Of a DNA stretch of 64,000 bases, positions 1 to 12,177 are shown piece after piece. Below the pieces are notes generated by a model that was not told the DNA's origin, searched no databases, and was given only the letters and a program-made list of their open reading frames with translations. Position numbers and translations under genes: made by a program. This stretch comes from Sacculina carcini (Eukaryota > Arthropoda > Thecostraca > Sacculinidae): the NCBI GenBank assembly GCA_916048095.2, contig OU696588.1:4169501-4233500 (forward strand). Reading direction: 5' to 3'. Within the stretch, counting starts at the first letter, position 1, and every line of letters starts with the position of its first letter.

Positions 1-465
1 GGCACGCCGGAAAACACGAGTATTGTCTCAGAAAACACAGCCAGCAACATCGCAGAAATTACATAAATAAAATTAATGAAACTAATCGATAATACTTGAG
101 CCAATAATACTTGTCACAACACACACCCACAGCCTGCCAGTAACTGATATTCCCATGCTATCAGACACATCCATATCGACAAAAAAACAAATGTCCCGCA
201 CTATTATAATTATTAATAATAATAACACGGCTCAAAAATTCCAACACTCAACCAATTACAATGCGAGCACGAGTAATTATGTATATATGTATCTGTTTGC
301 GTGAGTGTGTGTTAGTGTTAGTATGTGTGTGTTTGTGTGTGTGTGTGTGTAAGAAAACTTACATATTTCTCGCTGCGAACGTTGTAGCCACATTGTTTGT
401 TACGAATTATCTCCTGTTGAAAACACAAAAACACTCGTGAAAATGACTGCACCCTCCTGCTTCAG

Positions 466-985
466 TGTGTGTGTATGCCTGTGTGCTAGTGTGTGTGTAT
501 GTGTGCTAGTGTGTGTGTATGCCTGTGTGCTAGTGTGTGTGTATGCCTGTGTGCTAGTGTGTGTGTATGCCTGTGTGCTAGTGTGTGTCTGTTTGCTAGT
601 GTGTGTGTGTGTGTGTGCTAGTGTGTGTATGTGTGCTAGTGTGTGTATGTGTGCTAGTGTGTGTATGTGTGCTAGTGTGTGTGTATGTGTGCTAGTGTGT
701 GTCTGTTTGCTAGTGTGTGTGTATGTGTGCTAGTGTGTGTATGTGTGCTAGTGTGTGTATGTGTGCTAGTGTGTGTGTATGTGTGCTAGTGTGTGTATGT
801 GTGCTAGTGTGTGTCTGTTTGCTAGTGTGTGTGTATGTGTGCTAGTGTGTGTGTATGTGTGCTAGTGTGTGTGTATGTGTGCTAGTGTGTATATGTGTGC
901 TAGTGTGTGTGTATGTGTGCTAGTGTGTGTGTATGTGTGCTAGTGTGTGTGTATGTGTGCTAGTGTGTGTATGTGTGCTAGTGTT
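466..985. repeat. GT-rich minisatellite array 1
   Basis: Tandem array built from a degenerate unit of about 16-20 bp, roughly GTGTGCTAGTGTGTGTAT, repeated for about 500 bp with unit-length variation. Reading frames across it give runs of Cys-Val that are artefacts of the repeat. The same unit reappears at about 2300-2830, on the far side of a retrotransposon fragment. A shorter impure GT tract lies at about 305-350. Bases 1-300 hold AT-rich sequence in which I see no gene. Confidence 0.9.
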
Positions 986-1059
986 TTTACATGAGAGCGA
1001 GACAAGGCGAAGACACACAACGTATAACACAGCCTGTTATACGTTGTCCATGACCTAGA

Positions 1060-2295
1060 CAACGGGCGGGAGTGGGCTAGGTCAACGTTAAGACTGTTGT
1101 GTTGCCGCGAGCACCGCAAGGCTGACTCGCTGTCGAAACCAACATGTCTCCCGAGGCTCTCTGGACAATGCCGTTATACGTTGACCCAGTTCTTGTAGCA
1201 GAAGGGATGGTCCCATCACGCCGCTTGTTTCCACCGCCAGTGGCTCAAAAGCGATAGCGCTGCGCCAGCTCGGCATAGCGATCTCGCTTGCGCCGCTCAG
1301 CGGCTCTAGTGGCGCAGTCGCGGAGTTGAGTAGTGCCGAACATGTTGGTACACGTGGCGTCCCAGACCAGTGACTTGCCATTGCTGAAGGGTGAGATGGT
1401 AATGCCATCATGTCGTCTACCGTCGCCGCGGTCGAGGCCGCGAGGCTCTAGCAAGGCTGGTACACCAGCAGCTGCCAACGCACGGCGAATCACATCGTTG
1501 AGTGCCGCATGACGTGGCAGACACCCGGGATCACGGTGGCAGGACAGCTGGTGGTGACCAAGACTGTCTGTCATGGCTCCGCACCGACACCTGGCAAGCA
1601 GACTGTCGCTCCCAATCGCAAGGCAATGTTGACGCGCACCGCCTCGTCTGGTAATAGTGGGCCTAGGCGCTCTACCGGTACAGCTACCAGCCAAGCGGCA
1701 CTGTGAGGCTCTGCGGCGGCAAGAAGGCGGGCACGGTGCAGTTCGTTGGCGCGGTTGAGTAGTTCGTTGAGGCGACGAGTAACGAGTCGTAATCGTCATA
1801 TACGCTCCCGACCATGGCGGAAAATATCATCTGTGCTTTGCCCAGCAGTGCTGGTCTGTCGTCGCAGGGGCGACAGGTGATCAGACTGACCAGCCTGCGA
1901 GTCGCAGACGCAGAGGATATGTAGGCCGGTAGTGCGATGTCCACCAGTCGTCCTACTCCGATACCGACGGGACGAACTGGGAGAGTGTCCTGCAACCAGC
2001 CGTCATCTGTCAGGTGGACATTGCACACACTGCAGATGGCGTCCCGCATCTTGGTATCGATCAGTTCAAGTTGATCGCTGTGCAAATACGTCCGTGTAAC
2101 CCTCACCAGGTAGGTGCAGCGAGGCACGGACGCATAGCGCGACAAAAAGAACAGCGGCATGTCTTCCGATATTAGCTGTACGCTCTTTCATGAGGTCGAC
2201 CACCTCCGCTGCTATCTCTAAAGCTGCTAGCACTCCCTCGTGACAAAGGTAACCTCTGTCTTGGCCTCATTGACTGAGGCAGATGATCTCCATAG
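1060..2295 (-). mobile_element. 3' part of a non-LTR retrotransposon with R2-like endonuclease (broken)
   Basis: Read on the minus strand from about 2295 to 1088, three overlapping frames give the carboxy end of a LINE polyprotein: a post-RT segment (PLFFLSRYASVPRCTYLVR...), then a Cys-His cluster (CRCG ... GHHQLSC), then a block RRHDG ... LVWDATC that fits the PD-(D/E)XK restriction-like endonuclease of R2-type and related elements. A closing segment (VMGPSLLLQELGQRI ... VSLAVLAATQQS, stop at 1088) is characteristic of this family. The frame changes near 1684-1800 and 1245-1410, so the copy is dead, and the reverse transcriptase core is missing. The family call is from recognised sequence style, not a search. 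Confidence 0.75.
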
Positions 2296-2830
2296 CTGGG
2301 CTAGTGTACGTATGTGTGTGTGTGCCTGTGTGCTATTGCACGTGTGTGTGCCTGTGTGCTATTGCACGTGTGTGTGTGCCTGTGTGCTATTGCACGTGTG
2401 TGTGTGCCTGTGTGCTATTGCACGTGTGTGTGTGCCTGTGTGCTATTGCACGTGTGTGTCTATGTGCTAGTGTGTGTGTGTATGCCTGCGTGCTATTGTA
2501 CGTGTGTGTCTATGTGCTAGTGTGTGTGTATGCCTGTGTGCTAGTGTGTGTGTATGCATGTGTGCTAGTGTGTGTATAGCCTGTGTGATAGTGTGTGTGT
2601 GTATGTGCTATTGCACGTGTATGCCTGTGTGCTAGTGTGTGTGTATGCATGTGTGCTAGTGTGTGTATAGCCTGTGTGATAGTGTGTGTGTGTATGTGCT
2701 AGTGTGTGCTAGTGTATGTGTGTCTGTGTGCTAGTGTATGTGTGTATGTATGTGTGCTAGTGTATGTGTGTATGCATGTGTGCAAGTGTGTGTGTGTGTA
2801 CAAGTGTGTATGCCTGTGTGTATATTGCCT
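2296..2830. repeat. GT-rich minisatellite array 2
   Basis: Continuation of the same minisatellite type as at 466-985. A subarray of about 28-bp units containing TGTGCTATTGCACGTG runs from about 2328 to 2455, followed by the GTGTGCTAGTGTGTGTAT unit. It starts immediately at the inner edge of the LINE fragment. Bases 2830-3330 hold further imperfect GT/CA tracts and a short sequence repeated in both orientations (ccataagatccag, at about 2858 and 3101); no gene seen. Confidence 0.85.
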
Positions 2831-3339
2831 GTGATACAATCAAAACCTGTAATGCCTTCCATAAGATCCAGATCCACACACTAGCATACATATACGGTGC
2901 TGGTCCTAATTGTTGTGTGTCACCATTAATCGTATCACCAACAATAAGTGACGTCTGGGCTGGCTTATTGAGACTTTGAGTGTGTATGCATGTGTGTGTG
3001 TGTGTGTGTCTAAGATGTGCATGTATGCTACAATGACGTTTGTGTTTTTTGTTGTGCCGTGACGCACGTGCGTCACGCAGTATGCAGTGATATAATCCTT
3101 CCATAAGATCCAGTCACTTCATCAAGCTCATGAGTGTGTGTGTGTGTATATGTATGTGCCCTTTCATCAACTACATCTGTGTTGCTAAACGAGCTGGAAA
3201 CATACATACACATCTTAGACACAGACATGCATACACACTCAAAGTCTCAATAATCCAGCCCACACGCCACTTATTGTTGGTGATAGGATTCATAGTGACA
3301 CACAACAATTAGGACGAACATCGTATATATTCGTTCTAC

Positions 3340-6300
3340 ACGGTGAAATTCAATGTTTAAACCCGCTCGTCGTGCGGAAAAATTAATAAAACAAAAGTAA
3401 TACATATTTAAAAGTAAAAAACCAATCTAATAGAAAACTCTAAATTGTAAAATTTAAACCAATAGAAAATTCTTATTCTGAATTTGCATATTCTTATTCT
3501 AATAATTAACGAAACATTATTCAGTCAACTCGCCTCATGCTTGAGCCCGCCCGTCGTCAGGAATAATTTAGAAATCATACACAAAACAAAAACAATAAAA
3601 AATTGTAATATTATATCACGTCTATAATTCCCGGTTAATGCTTCCACTAATGCATCATATTCATAAAGTTGTTATGTGTTGGATTACACCGATATTACAA
3701 CCCTTTTGCAATCTATATTCTGCTACGTAATATTCCTAGTACATTTATCATCAAATTGCAAATATATATTTAAAGGTTCACATCATTATCCAACATCATT
3801 TGCTTGAGAACTATTCTAGTTTTACCGCCAGAATATTTACTGCTAGCAAAATATGATATACCTCGCTATCATTCAAGCCCACTCTTTATAGATTCATTTA
3901 AGCCCGCCCGTCGTGCGGAACAATTCATAAAATAAAATGTATAGTCAATTCATAAAACAAAAGGAATGCAAATTGAAAAAGAAAAGTAAACCCATAGGAA
4001 CGTTTTAGCCAATATAAAAGTCAAAATGTGAAATTTATATTTCAATATTGACAATATTGACAAATTCCCACGACTGCCCGTCGTGCGGAATAATTTAGAA
4101 CTCAAACACGAAACAAACACAAAGAAAATTGATGAAAAACGACTAAATATTAAATACATACATCAATACATACATACATACATACTAAATACAATACATG
4201 CATACATACATACTGTACAATACATACTTACTAAATATAAACATCGAATACTTCCAAAATATATGCATAACTTAATATCATTCCCAACATCATTTGCTCA
4301 AGTACTTATCTACTTTTACCGCTATAACATTTACTGCTAAAATTATCATATTTTCCGCTATCATTTAAACACAATATAACCTGACCCAAACCCAACCCAA
4401 CCATCCCTAACCCAATCCCAATCATCTTTACCTAACCCAGCCTAATTTGAGGTGATCTAACTAATTAGTTTGTAATCACAAAATAAACCAATTCGATCAT
4501 GATTTGTAATCAGAAGCTTGAGATTATCTACGCCAGGGGTCCCAAACACACGGCCCACCAATACCTATCTCACGACCCGCCAATATAGTATAGAACCCAA
4601 AGTGTAAGATGGTTAAATTCATATTTATTGTATAATGTGGTTTAATTTTACATTATTTATTTCACATTTTATGAGTAAGTCTAGACCTTGAAGTCAAGTC
4701 TGTGAGATTTGTATATGGATTCATTCTACACGGTGAAATTGAACGTTCTATTTTCTATAGTTGCTGCACGCGGGCCATTTCTATTTAATAAAAATGAGCC
4801 ATCCCTTCGTTTACATTTGAAACCCCTGATCTATACCATTGATTCCGCGCAATTATGTCACCTAATACAGAACACAAACTCACACAAAGAGAGACACAAA
4901 CTTCGCTATTAGGGCTGTTTTGTGTTCAAATCATGTAAATATTCAGGACAATAAAGCTCTTATATTCAGCATAGTAGAGACCTAGTTCTGTATGCAATAA
5001 AACCACTAGAGCCCTAGCCTGTACGCAATAAAACCACATCATCAATGCTTGGAGCTAATATGATGCATTATTTATTGTGATTAGGCTTCAGAGAAATTAA
5101 ATCAGTGTATATTCGTGAGTAATCGCAAGTGCTCCTGCGAGTATTTCATGTGATTTCCAGCAGAATTTCAGAACCTTGTACAGAATTTGTCGCTTTAGCC
5201 AATGCATTTTCGTGCGCAAAAAATCGTAGTCATTTTCGATTTAAACGGCCGTAACCTTTCAAAGATTAATCCACCTGGGTTGGCTCCTGTTGCAATCGTT
5301 CGGTGAATGAATAAAAGAAAAATTCAAAGATGTTGTTGAATGCTTCAAAGAAAGCTTCAAAGATGATGTTTCAAAGAAGGCTCCTGTTGCAGTCGTTCGG
5401 TGGTTCAATTTAAAAAAATTCAATTGTCTTTTTATGAAACTTGTCATACTGCAAATTGTAGACGATAAAATCTCCTAGACGTTGATATATTTTTTATTGA
5501 TATAGCCCAAGTCTACAGTGACAAGTGCACAATAGCTGTCAAATTGGCAGCATGTCATTTTGACTTTACACCGCCATAATTTCCTTTAGGTGCACTTTGT
5601 AAAATAAAAAATTATATCGTATTGTAGAAAACAAAATTTCTGGCACGATGGTATAATTTATTTTGATGTGTGACAAATAGTTACTGAGAAATAGGGAGAA
5701 AAATTAACTAATTTTTGTCGCACGGTCAAGCAAAATTTTGGACGTAGATTAGAATATAGCAAATTTTACACCTTTTTGGGTATTAATTATAGCATATCTT
5801 GTAGAACACGAAATTCTCCATATAATGATATAATATTTAGTTGTGTTATTGATGGTTTATGAGGAGTAGTTGGCAGAATATTGACCAAAATATTCACCTT
5901 TTTCAGTGATAAATTTGTCTTTTTGACTTTACACCGCCCTTTAAATTAGTTAGTAACTTCCTTTGAATACAATCTGGAAAAGTAAAATGTTTACCGTGTT
6001 ACTGAGAAACGACGTGTACTGACGTGTTACTGAGAAATAGGGAGAAAAATGTCCAGGATGATGGTATAATATATTTAGATGTGTGACAATTAGTTGTTGA
6101 GAAATATAGAAGAACTTTATGAAAATCGGACGCCCAAAGTTTAAATGTAGATATAATTTTTCTCAATTTTACATGTTTTATATTCAATTTTGTGTGTGAA
6201 TTATAGCCTATCTTGTAGAACACAAAATTATTCACACAGTGGTATAATTCGTATAGTTGTACCATTACTGGTTTATGAGGAGTAGATGGCAGAATGTTGA

Positions 6301-6530
6301 CCAACAATTTCGCATTTTGCAGGGTTCATTTTGTCTTTACACCGCTATAACTTCTTTTCTTTTTTATTTAAATTGAAGCCTATCGCGTAGACAATAAAAT
6401 TCCAACGTGATGGTATATATTGTTAGCGGATGCATCAAGTGGTTGAGCAGGAGTATCTGGCAGAAAATAGACCAAGCAGGGTGGGACAGACACACACACA
6501 CACACGGACAGAGGATATCTTGATCAGCTG
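3340..6530 (-). mobile_element. Old Helitron-like non-autonomous element
   Basis: Diverged relative of the elements that fill 25.1-38.2 kb. The left part carries several copies of the motif AACCCGCCCGTCGTGCGGAA (about 3358, 3541, 3898, 4072). The right part carries the 'tgacaagtgcacaatagctgtcaaattgg' type of unit (about 5520) and related blocks with 'tttacaccgcc', and ends with a CA tract followed by 'ggacagaggatatcttgatc' (about 6490-6520), the counterpart of the 'cagaggatctcttttatatatatag' end in the young copies. A hAT-like terminus, caggggtcccaaacacacgg, occurs at about 4533. No coding capacity. Helitron assignment is by inference from the young copies. Confidence 0.45.
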
Positions 6531-6867
6531 ATGAACATTCAATGATGTGACCACTTGCCAGTTGAACCGGCGCATAAGCTAGCCAGCTTCATAAGTCGTG
6601 CAATACATCATCCTCTGCACTTCAGGAAATTGACCGGTGATAGAAAAGCAGGACGTGAAACACTTACAATGTGACTATCAATCATGCAAACACCACTTGA
6701 TGCCTCTCGAACATACAGTCAGTCTGGACAAGACATATCAGCTTATAAAGAACACACACACACACACGTATACAAATAATCTTGAATATAGAACGTTCAA
6801 TTTCAAATGCGCCGGCAAGCCAGCGTGATATATGCCATCAAACGTTATGTTAACGGCAAGTACTGAC

Positions 6868-8274
6868 CTGTTGTCGCGGACGGCAGCAGGAGAACGGCAC
6901 TCCACACGCCTCGGCCGAACTGACTGCCGTGGCCGAGCAGTTGAAGTACTGGTTGTTATCCCAGTCATTCGGGCCCTCAATTCCACAACAATGTAACTGC
7001 CGCAATGAACACAGACACACACACACACACACACACACAATTTACACTCAAGGTGGTTTGTTGGACTACGTGGTGTAGTGGTAGCACACCCGACTCACAA
7101 GCCGACGGAACGAAACACAACGGATAATTTATTCGGGCGAATTCTATAATCCATCAGCCCCTGTCCACCCAGCAGTAAATGATACCAGTTATCAGTCATG
7201 TGTTGTGTCATGCATTCTGGGGGGGGGGGGGGGCAGGCTTTAACCTTTAGGTGTACACACGTGCTATTTGGTCGAATGCACCGCCGAGAATACTGGCAAA
7301 CAAATATTTGTCTTCGAGTGTGATTTCTACAGACAGGTACTTAAGAAGCACCTGATTCATTGCTAATACAAGACGACAGATTCAGTGACAAGTTTGTGTT
7401 CTATGACAACTGGTTCTGCGCGAGTATTGATTTGTTTTAGCTCACCCGTTAAATGTTACACTGGGGCAAGCGGCCTTATTCTCCTATATATAAAAATGTA
7501 TATAACAAACACATGTATGGTCTGAGGGAAATGCAATTGCGAGATGCATGATGGATGGAGGAGAGAGGTGGAAATGATGTGGGCTGATTACCCATTTTCC
7601 CTGGATCCAATCGATCATGTTCTGTTGGTCAAGATCGTCGCGGTAGTGCACGATGAACGTGCCGAATCCCTCCGAGGCCTGCGTCTTGAACCAGTCCTTG
7701 AACATGAAGCACAGCACGCCCGCAGTCATCTCCAACAACAGCAGAATGGCCAGTGATATCGAGTACTGCCACACACACAAACACACACACACACAAACAC
7801 ACACGCACACACACACACACGGAGATATAGAACAGACAATACAACATATAATAGAGAATAGGAAACGGAACCATTCTGATGTTTCTATATATGAAATAGT
7901 GTATCATTTACAACGCTTATAACATCTTTGTTATAAATAAAATGAACGACAAATGAATGAACAAAAATAAACGAACTAAGATTAGTGAAAACACACATAG
8001 TTGTCCTGTTCTGTCCGACTTGTAATTGCCCACTTGACTATTCTAGCACACAGTATCAAGCACGAGCAGTATCACTCACAAACGCCAACAAGCACGTGTT
8101 TTCTCGCAGCGCTCCCACACAGCCCGTGAAACCGATGACAAACGTAATGGCGCCGGCGACAATCAGCAGAAACGCCGGGTCCATGGGCACGTGCGTCATG
8201 CGACTCAAATTGCTGAACGTGTCCTTCTCGGTCCACGCCCACACGCCCACGCCCATTATGAGAAAGCCAAGAAT
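6868..8274 (-). CDS. Tetraspanin, three internal exons (partial gene)
   Basis: Exons at 8080-8274, 7592-7765 and 6868-6996, all phase 0 and bounded by AG/GT. The first encodes the end of TM1, [14 protein letters not shown] and TM2 with [12 protein letters not shown]. The second encodes TM3 ([18 protein letters not shown]) and the start of the large extracellular loop. The third holds the tetraspanin hallmark CCG in [14 protein letters not shown], then CGVPFSCC. The WAW.EKD and [10 protein letters not shown] signatures and the cysteine-rich loop resemble the TspanC8 group (Tspan5/14/17/33; fly Tsp26A/86D), which escort ADAM10; subgroup placement is tentative. The first exon (start, most of TM1) and the last exons (rest of loop, TM4) are not found, so they lie in long introns I could not resolve or outside the window. 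If the first exon lies to the right, the transporter gene at 10.2 kb is nested in its intron. Confidence 0.9.
7070..7250 (+). repeat. Possible tRNA-derived SINE with poly-G tract
   Basis: Starts with a tRNA-like A-box (GTGGTGTAGTGGTAGCACACC at about 7070) and continues through CAGCCCCTGTCCACCCAGCAG to an uninterrupted G tract of about 16 bases near 7219. I do not see a good B-box, so this is either a decayed SINE or a chance resemblance. It lies in sequence flanking the tetraspanin exons. Confidence 0.3.
7770..7822. repeat. (CA)n microsatellite at tetraspanin 3' splice site
   Basis: CA tract directly upstream (in gene orientation) of the exon that starts at 7765; on the sense strand it reads (GT)n then GGCAG. 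Similar tracts precede the other tetraspanin exons at 7011-7039 and 8281-8303. Confidence 0.9.
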
Positions 8275-8929
8275 CTACCGGCACACACACACACACACAC
8301 ACCCACATGTGAGTGCACATGGGAAAACTCCCATGTGCACAAGAAATACGTACACACATGAGCATGATAGAAGTAACACATACTAGTGGGAAACAATGAG
8401 AAAAAACTTGACATCGGTACACACAACTGATTCTATTTCATCGTAGAATATTTACGAACCAGCACAAGCACATTCTTCAATTACGACTTCATTTCTACAC
8501 TGTCCACGGTGATAGATGTGTGCAAATATGCCTGAATTGTGAATGTGCGAGTGACTTAATGTACGCATGTGTACGTTTGCGTGCATGTGTACGTTTGCGT
8601 GCGTGTGTGTGTGTGTGTGTGTGTACATCAAACATTGGCAGTGAACGTACAAAACAGCAATTTCTACATAGGCAATTTCACAAGCGACATATTAATAAAT
8701 GCACGTGTGTGTGTGTATGCAAAATAGTCACAGTCAACAACCTCAAATTGCCCAACCCTAGATACACGCACACACACGCACTCCCTGAGAACGGCAATGC
8801 ATGCAGTGGCACGGTTCAACACAATAATGTGACTGACTGGTAGCGTGCATGTTTAGCGACACAATACACAACAACGTGTTTTCAACAGTCCAGCAACGAC
8901 AACGAGATGTTGACATTTCAGCATTGTTA

Positions 8930-9100
8930 TTATTATTATTATTATAGATTACAGGCAAGTTCGGTGACATGGGAGGAGTGCAAGCACTGTTACCACCTCG
9001 AGGTTGTCCCATGAACCGCAAGCATCTAAAACTTGTAGAGGGAGAGTTTGAGAAAGTCGAGAAGATGGGGTCATGAGCTGAGTGTGTGCGAGAGGACCAA
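8930..9100 (-). repeat. Dispersed repeat, copy 1 of a family with TAA-type tail
   Basis: On the minus strand the sequence reads TTTCTCAAACTCTCCCTCTACA, then GGTTCATGGGACAACC..., GTGCTTGCACTCCTCCCATG, ending in (TAA)n. Related copies lie at about 43650-43780 and 55685-55815 on the plus strand. The simple A/T-rich tail at one end suggests a LINE or SINE 3' end. Confidence 0.55.
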
Positions 9101-9319
9101 CTAACGCAGACTAACACCCGTCAATATACATCAATTACTTAGCAACGTACACAACACAACACTACACGGCACACACACACACATTCACTTTGAAGGGCTG
9201 GCAAAACATGTTGGGAAGAGAGGGGCATGTTGCAACATTGTATCTCTATCAGCACACACACACATATATATCATACACCACTTTCATAAACCACGACTTA
9301 ACGAAGTCCCAAACACGAA

Positions 9320-9321
9320 CA

Positions 9322-9355
<34 letters not shown>

Positions 9356-9556
9356 GGCAGGCATAATTCACACCGAGGTGATATAAAAGGTGAACGGTGA
9401 GCACTTGAAATCACACATCAACACGGGCTACACAATCGAACACAAGTCTCCCGTATCTGACCTGTGTGCACTCTGACCTCATCGTTTACAGGTATCAGGT
9501 CACCACCAATCACAATCAGCAAAATAATACACACACACACACACACATACAGGCTC
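9320..9556. repeat. CA microsatellites in intergenic sequence
   Basis: (CA)n tracts at about 9320-9355 and 9528-9548 within AT-rich sequence. Between 8304 and 10176 I see no convincing exon, only these tracts, a dispersed repeat copy and unassigned sequence. Confidence 0.7.
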
Positions 9557-10176
9557 GTCACACATAAATAATACATTCAAATAATTGAGGAATAATAAAA
9601 AAAACATTGATAACCGTCGTAGATACATTAATCAAATTTTTCAAAATTATGGTGGAAAATTTTAATTGATCTATAAATGTAGTGAATATATCAGTATTTG
9701 TGTTGATATTGGTGCAGTGAGGTAGAATATTCTCACGTATATGCACACACGAGATTGAACTGTATGACTGCCTGACAACTTGCAATATGCTTCCTCTTGT
9801 CGACTCAATGCTCCAATAGTTGGCCAATGTTGGCTGTCTTTGGCTAACTCTTGAAGTGTCTTTGTAGGGGCGATCAGAAGCTAGCGGAGTATTGGATCGA
9901 AGAGGAAGAAAATTACAAGTTGTAAACCAGCAATACGGTTCAATCTCATGTGTATATGATTGAGAAATATTTATGTGTACGTGTGTTTGTTATGTACACA
10001 GGAATATACTTCGCGCATAAGTGTGGTACCTGGGCACACAAACACAAACACACACACACATCTACACATACGTAGACACGAAATATCGTGGTTGTTCAAG
10101 GCTGTTGGGATTGGCTGCATAGCAATACAGCAAGTTGTGCAGAGCCGACGCCTAAACACTAGCGCACAACAAATAT

Positions 10177-12177
10177 ATGGCGATAGGTTTTGTCGCACAC
10201 CAGTCAAATGAGACTGCAAACAACACGCAACAACAACACGAACATTCGCCGCCGCAAAAACGCCATCATTTCGAGCAGAAGAAACGCCGACGTGCCTGGC
10301 TGGCCCCGTTCAAACACAACTCATCATCCACCAAGCATCAGCATAGTGAACCACCATGTGCCTCCGACCGTGGCGACTATTTGTGGCTGAGTTTCGGCAA
10401 GCAGCTCATGTTGACCTTATTCGCCAGCCAGCACTATCTCGTCATGGGCACGTCGATAGCCTACGGCAGTTACTTGATCACCGAGAACCAACAAGACCCG
10501 CACCAACAACAAGAACAACATCAGCATCAGCAACTAATATCAACTGCTTCGCCAGAAAATGGCGTCAACGCAAGCCAAGTGCACGTGAACGCTTACAAAA
10601 TGGCGACCAACTGGAGTGAACACTCGCCGGCAGGTGAAATGTCTCGACTGCCTGCGCTGTCTGACACTCAATTCCAAATGATAGCGTCGGTCTACTATAT
10701 CGGTCAATTGGTGGGCAGTCTGGTGTCAGGGCCGCTCAACAGTCGACTGAGCGCCAAGCAGATCACCATGCTGGCCATGCCGCTGGGCCTGGTGGGACGA
10801 GTGCTGCTCGTGCTACCGTCCAGCTCCGTGAAGACTGCAGTGACCACCCAGTTGAGTGGTCGCGTGATGGAGGGTATGCACACGGGTCTCATCTGCGCTC
10901 CAATGCTCAACCTGATAGCCGAGGTGATCCGCAGCGAGTGGCGTGGACTGATGCTCGCCCTGGCCGTGTTATTCGTGCCCCTCGGGCAACTGATCGCTTA
11001 CTGCGGCATGGCGGGCGGTTATGACTGGCGCAGAGTCACACTCGTGACGGGAGTGACCCCGCTGCTGCTGCAAATGTGCCTGCTGCCTTTCCCCGACTCG
11101 GACAAGTGGCTGCTGGCGCGCGGGCGTTGCGAGAAACACGCGCGCCGCTCGCTCAAGTTCTACAACCATCGTCGCACCAGTGAACAGTGCCAGCGTCAAA
11201 TTGACACCGTGAAACGCTCGCTCAAACAGCTGCCTGGCACCACGGTGCAGCCGACCGACGCTCACACTCGCCCGTCAGCCACCCCCTCATCGATCAAACA
11301 ACCACCACCGACACTGCCTCAACAAGACAACACCCCAGAAATTAATACAGCAGCCAAACAGGACAAGAGCGGTCGAGCTGCGAGCCTGCTGAGTCGTGAG
11401 CACTTGTATCCCGTGCTGCTGATGATCGGACAATATGTGCTGCTCAGCAACGGAGGATCAATCTCCACCATGGCCTATATCAGCGTTATCCTCAATCAAT
11501 CCACCGAGCACGGACACACGGGCCGCTACGCCGGCGTGCTGCTGGTCACGTCTGTGCGTCTGCTCGGGGGAGTTCTGTCGATTGTGCTGGTGCGCCGGCT
11601 GAGAAGACTGCTCTTGTTGAGCGCGGCGGCCATGGTGAGCGGCTGCGCGTGTCTCGTGTTCGCCGCCACATCTCACTGGAGTCTCGACCAACATCCCGGC
11701 TATGAATGGCTGCCCACGGTTGCCCTGTTGTGTCAGGCGTTCTCGTTTGCCGTCGGCCTCTCGCCAATCACGTGGACTTTGCAAACAGAGCTGCTGCCTA
11801 ACGCGGTGCGTGCACAAGCATCCGCATTGTGTCTAACTATGTACTACATGCTATCATTCATCGCAGTGTACATCTACCAGCCGCTGGTGGCAATGTTTGG
11901 TCAGCCCGTCGTGTACACGGTGTTCGCTGCCGTCAACTTTGTGCATGTGTTGTATGCAGCCGGGTGTCTCGTGGAGACACGCGGTCGCTCGCTCGAGCAA
12001 ATTGAGCAGCAGATGAGCGTGCGAACGCCCGGACGTCGCTCGAAAATGATGCCGCCCCCAGAAGTCGACAGCAAAATCGCACCAGACGAAACAAACAAGC
12101 CGGAGTCAGACAGTAAGACGCCGGGAGATGGGCTGTTTGCTATCGTCGACGAGACGAAGAAAACACAAGTGAGCTAG
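10177..12177 (+). CDS. SLC2-like sugar porter (MFS), single exon
   Basis: 666-residue open frame for a twelve-helix major facilitator protein that would move a sugar or similar solute across the plasma membrane. The cytoplasmic N-terminus is His/Gln-rich (1-75). TM1 is about 76-100; a Gln/His-rich first loop follows; TM2-TM6 run from about 165 to 305, with LSGRVMEGMHTGL and IAEVIRSEWRG matching the GR-x-hx-G and E-x-x-x-x-x-RG motifs of sugar porters. PDSDKWLLARGR (306-317) is the equivalent of PESPRWL. A linker spans about 320-405, TM7-TM12 about 408-598, with LQTELLPNAVRAQAS, and VETRGRSLEQIE (599-610) is the PETKG-type end signature. Key substrate residues are changed: the usual QQ(L/F)SG in TM7 is QYVLLSNGG. 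Closest in style to invertebrate trehalose/glucose transporters (Tret1-like), but substrate cannot be told. I take the first ATG at 10177; a later start near 10441 would remove the low-complexity tail. No introns, unlike its neighbours. Confidence 0.85.
   Translation: MAIGFVAHQSNETANNTQQQHEHSPPQKRHHFEQKKRRRAWLAPFKHNSSSTKHQHSEPPCASDRGDYLWLSFGKQLMLTLFASQHYLVMGTSIAYGSYLITENQQDPHQQQEQHQHQQLISTASPENGVNASQVHVNAYKMATNWSEHSPAGEMSRLPALSDTQFQMIASVYYIGQLVGSLVSGPLNSRLSAKQITMLAMPLGLVGRVLLVLPSSSVKTAVTTQLSGRVMEGMHTGLICAPMLNLIAEVIRSEWRGLMLALAVLFVPLGQLIAYCGMAGGYDWRRVTLVTGVTPLLLQMCLLPFPDSDKWLLARGRCEKHARRSLKFYNHRRTSEQCQRQIDTVKRSLKQLPGTTVQPTDAHTRPSATPSSIKQPPPTLPQQDNTPEINTAAKQDKSGRAASLLSREHLYPVLLMIGQYVLLSNGGSISTMAYISVILNQSTEHGHTGRYAGVLLVTSVRLLGGVLSIVLVRRLRRLLLLSAAAMVSGCACLVFAATSHWSLDQHPGYEWLPTVALLCQAFSFAVGLSPITWTLQTELLPNAVRAQASALCLTMYYMLSFIAVYIYQPLVAMFGQPVVYTVFAAVNFVHVLYAAGCLVETRGRSLEQIEQQMSVRTPGRRSKMMPPPEVDSKIAPDETNKPESDSKTPGDGLFAIVDETKKTQVS

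Noticed and set aside
437..733. Frames made of Cys-Val or His-Thr repeats here and at many other places (for example 2283-2579, 14722-15258, 39959-40333)
   Set aside because: They are translations of GT/CA microsatellites, open in all frames.
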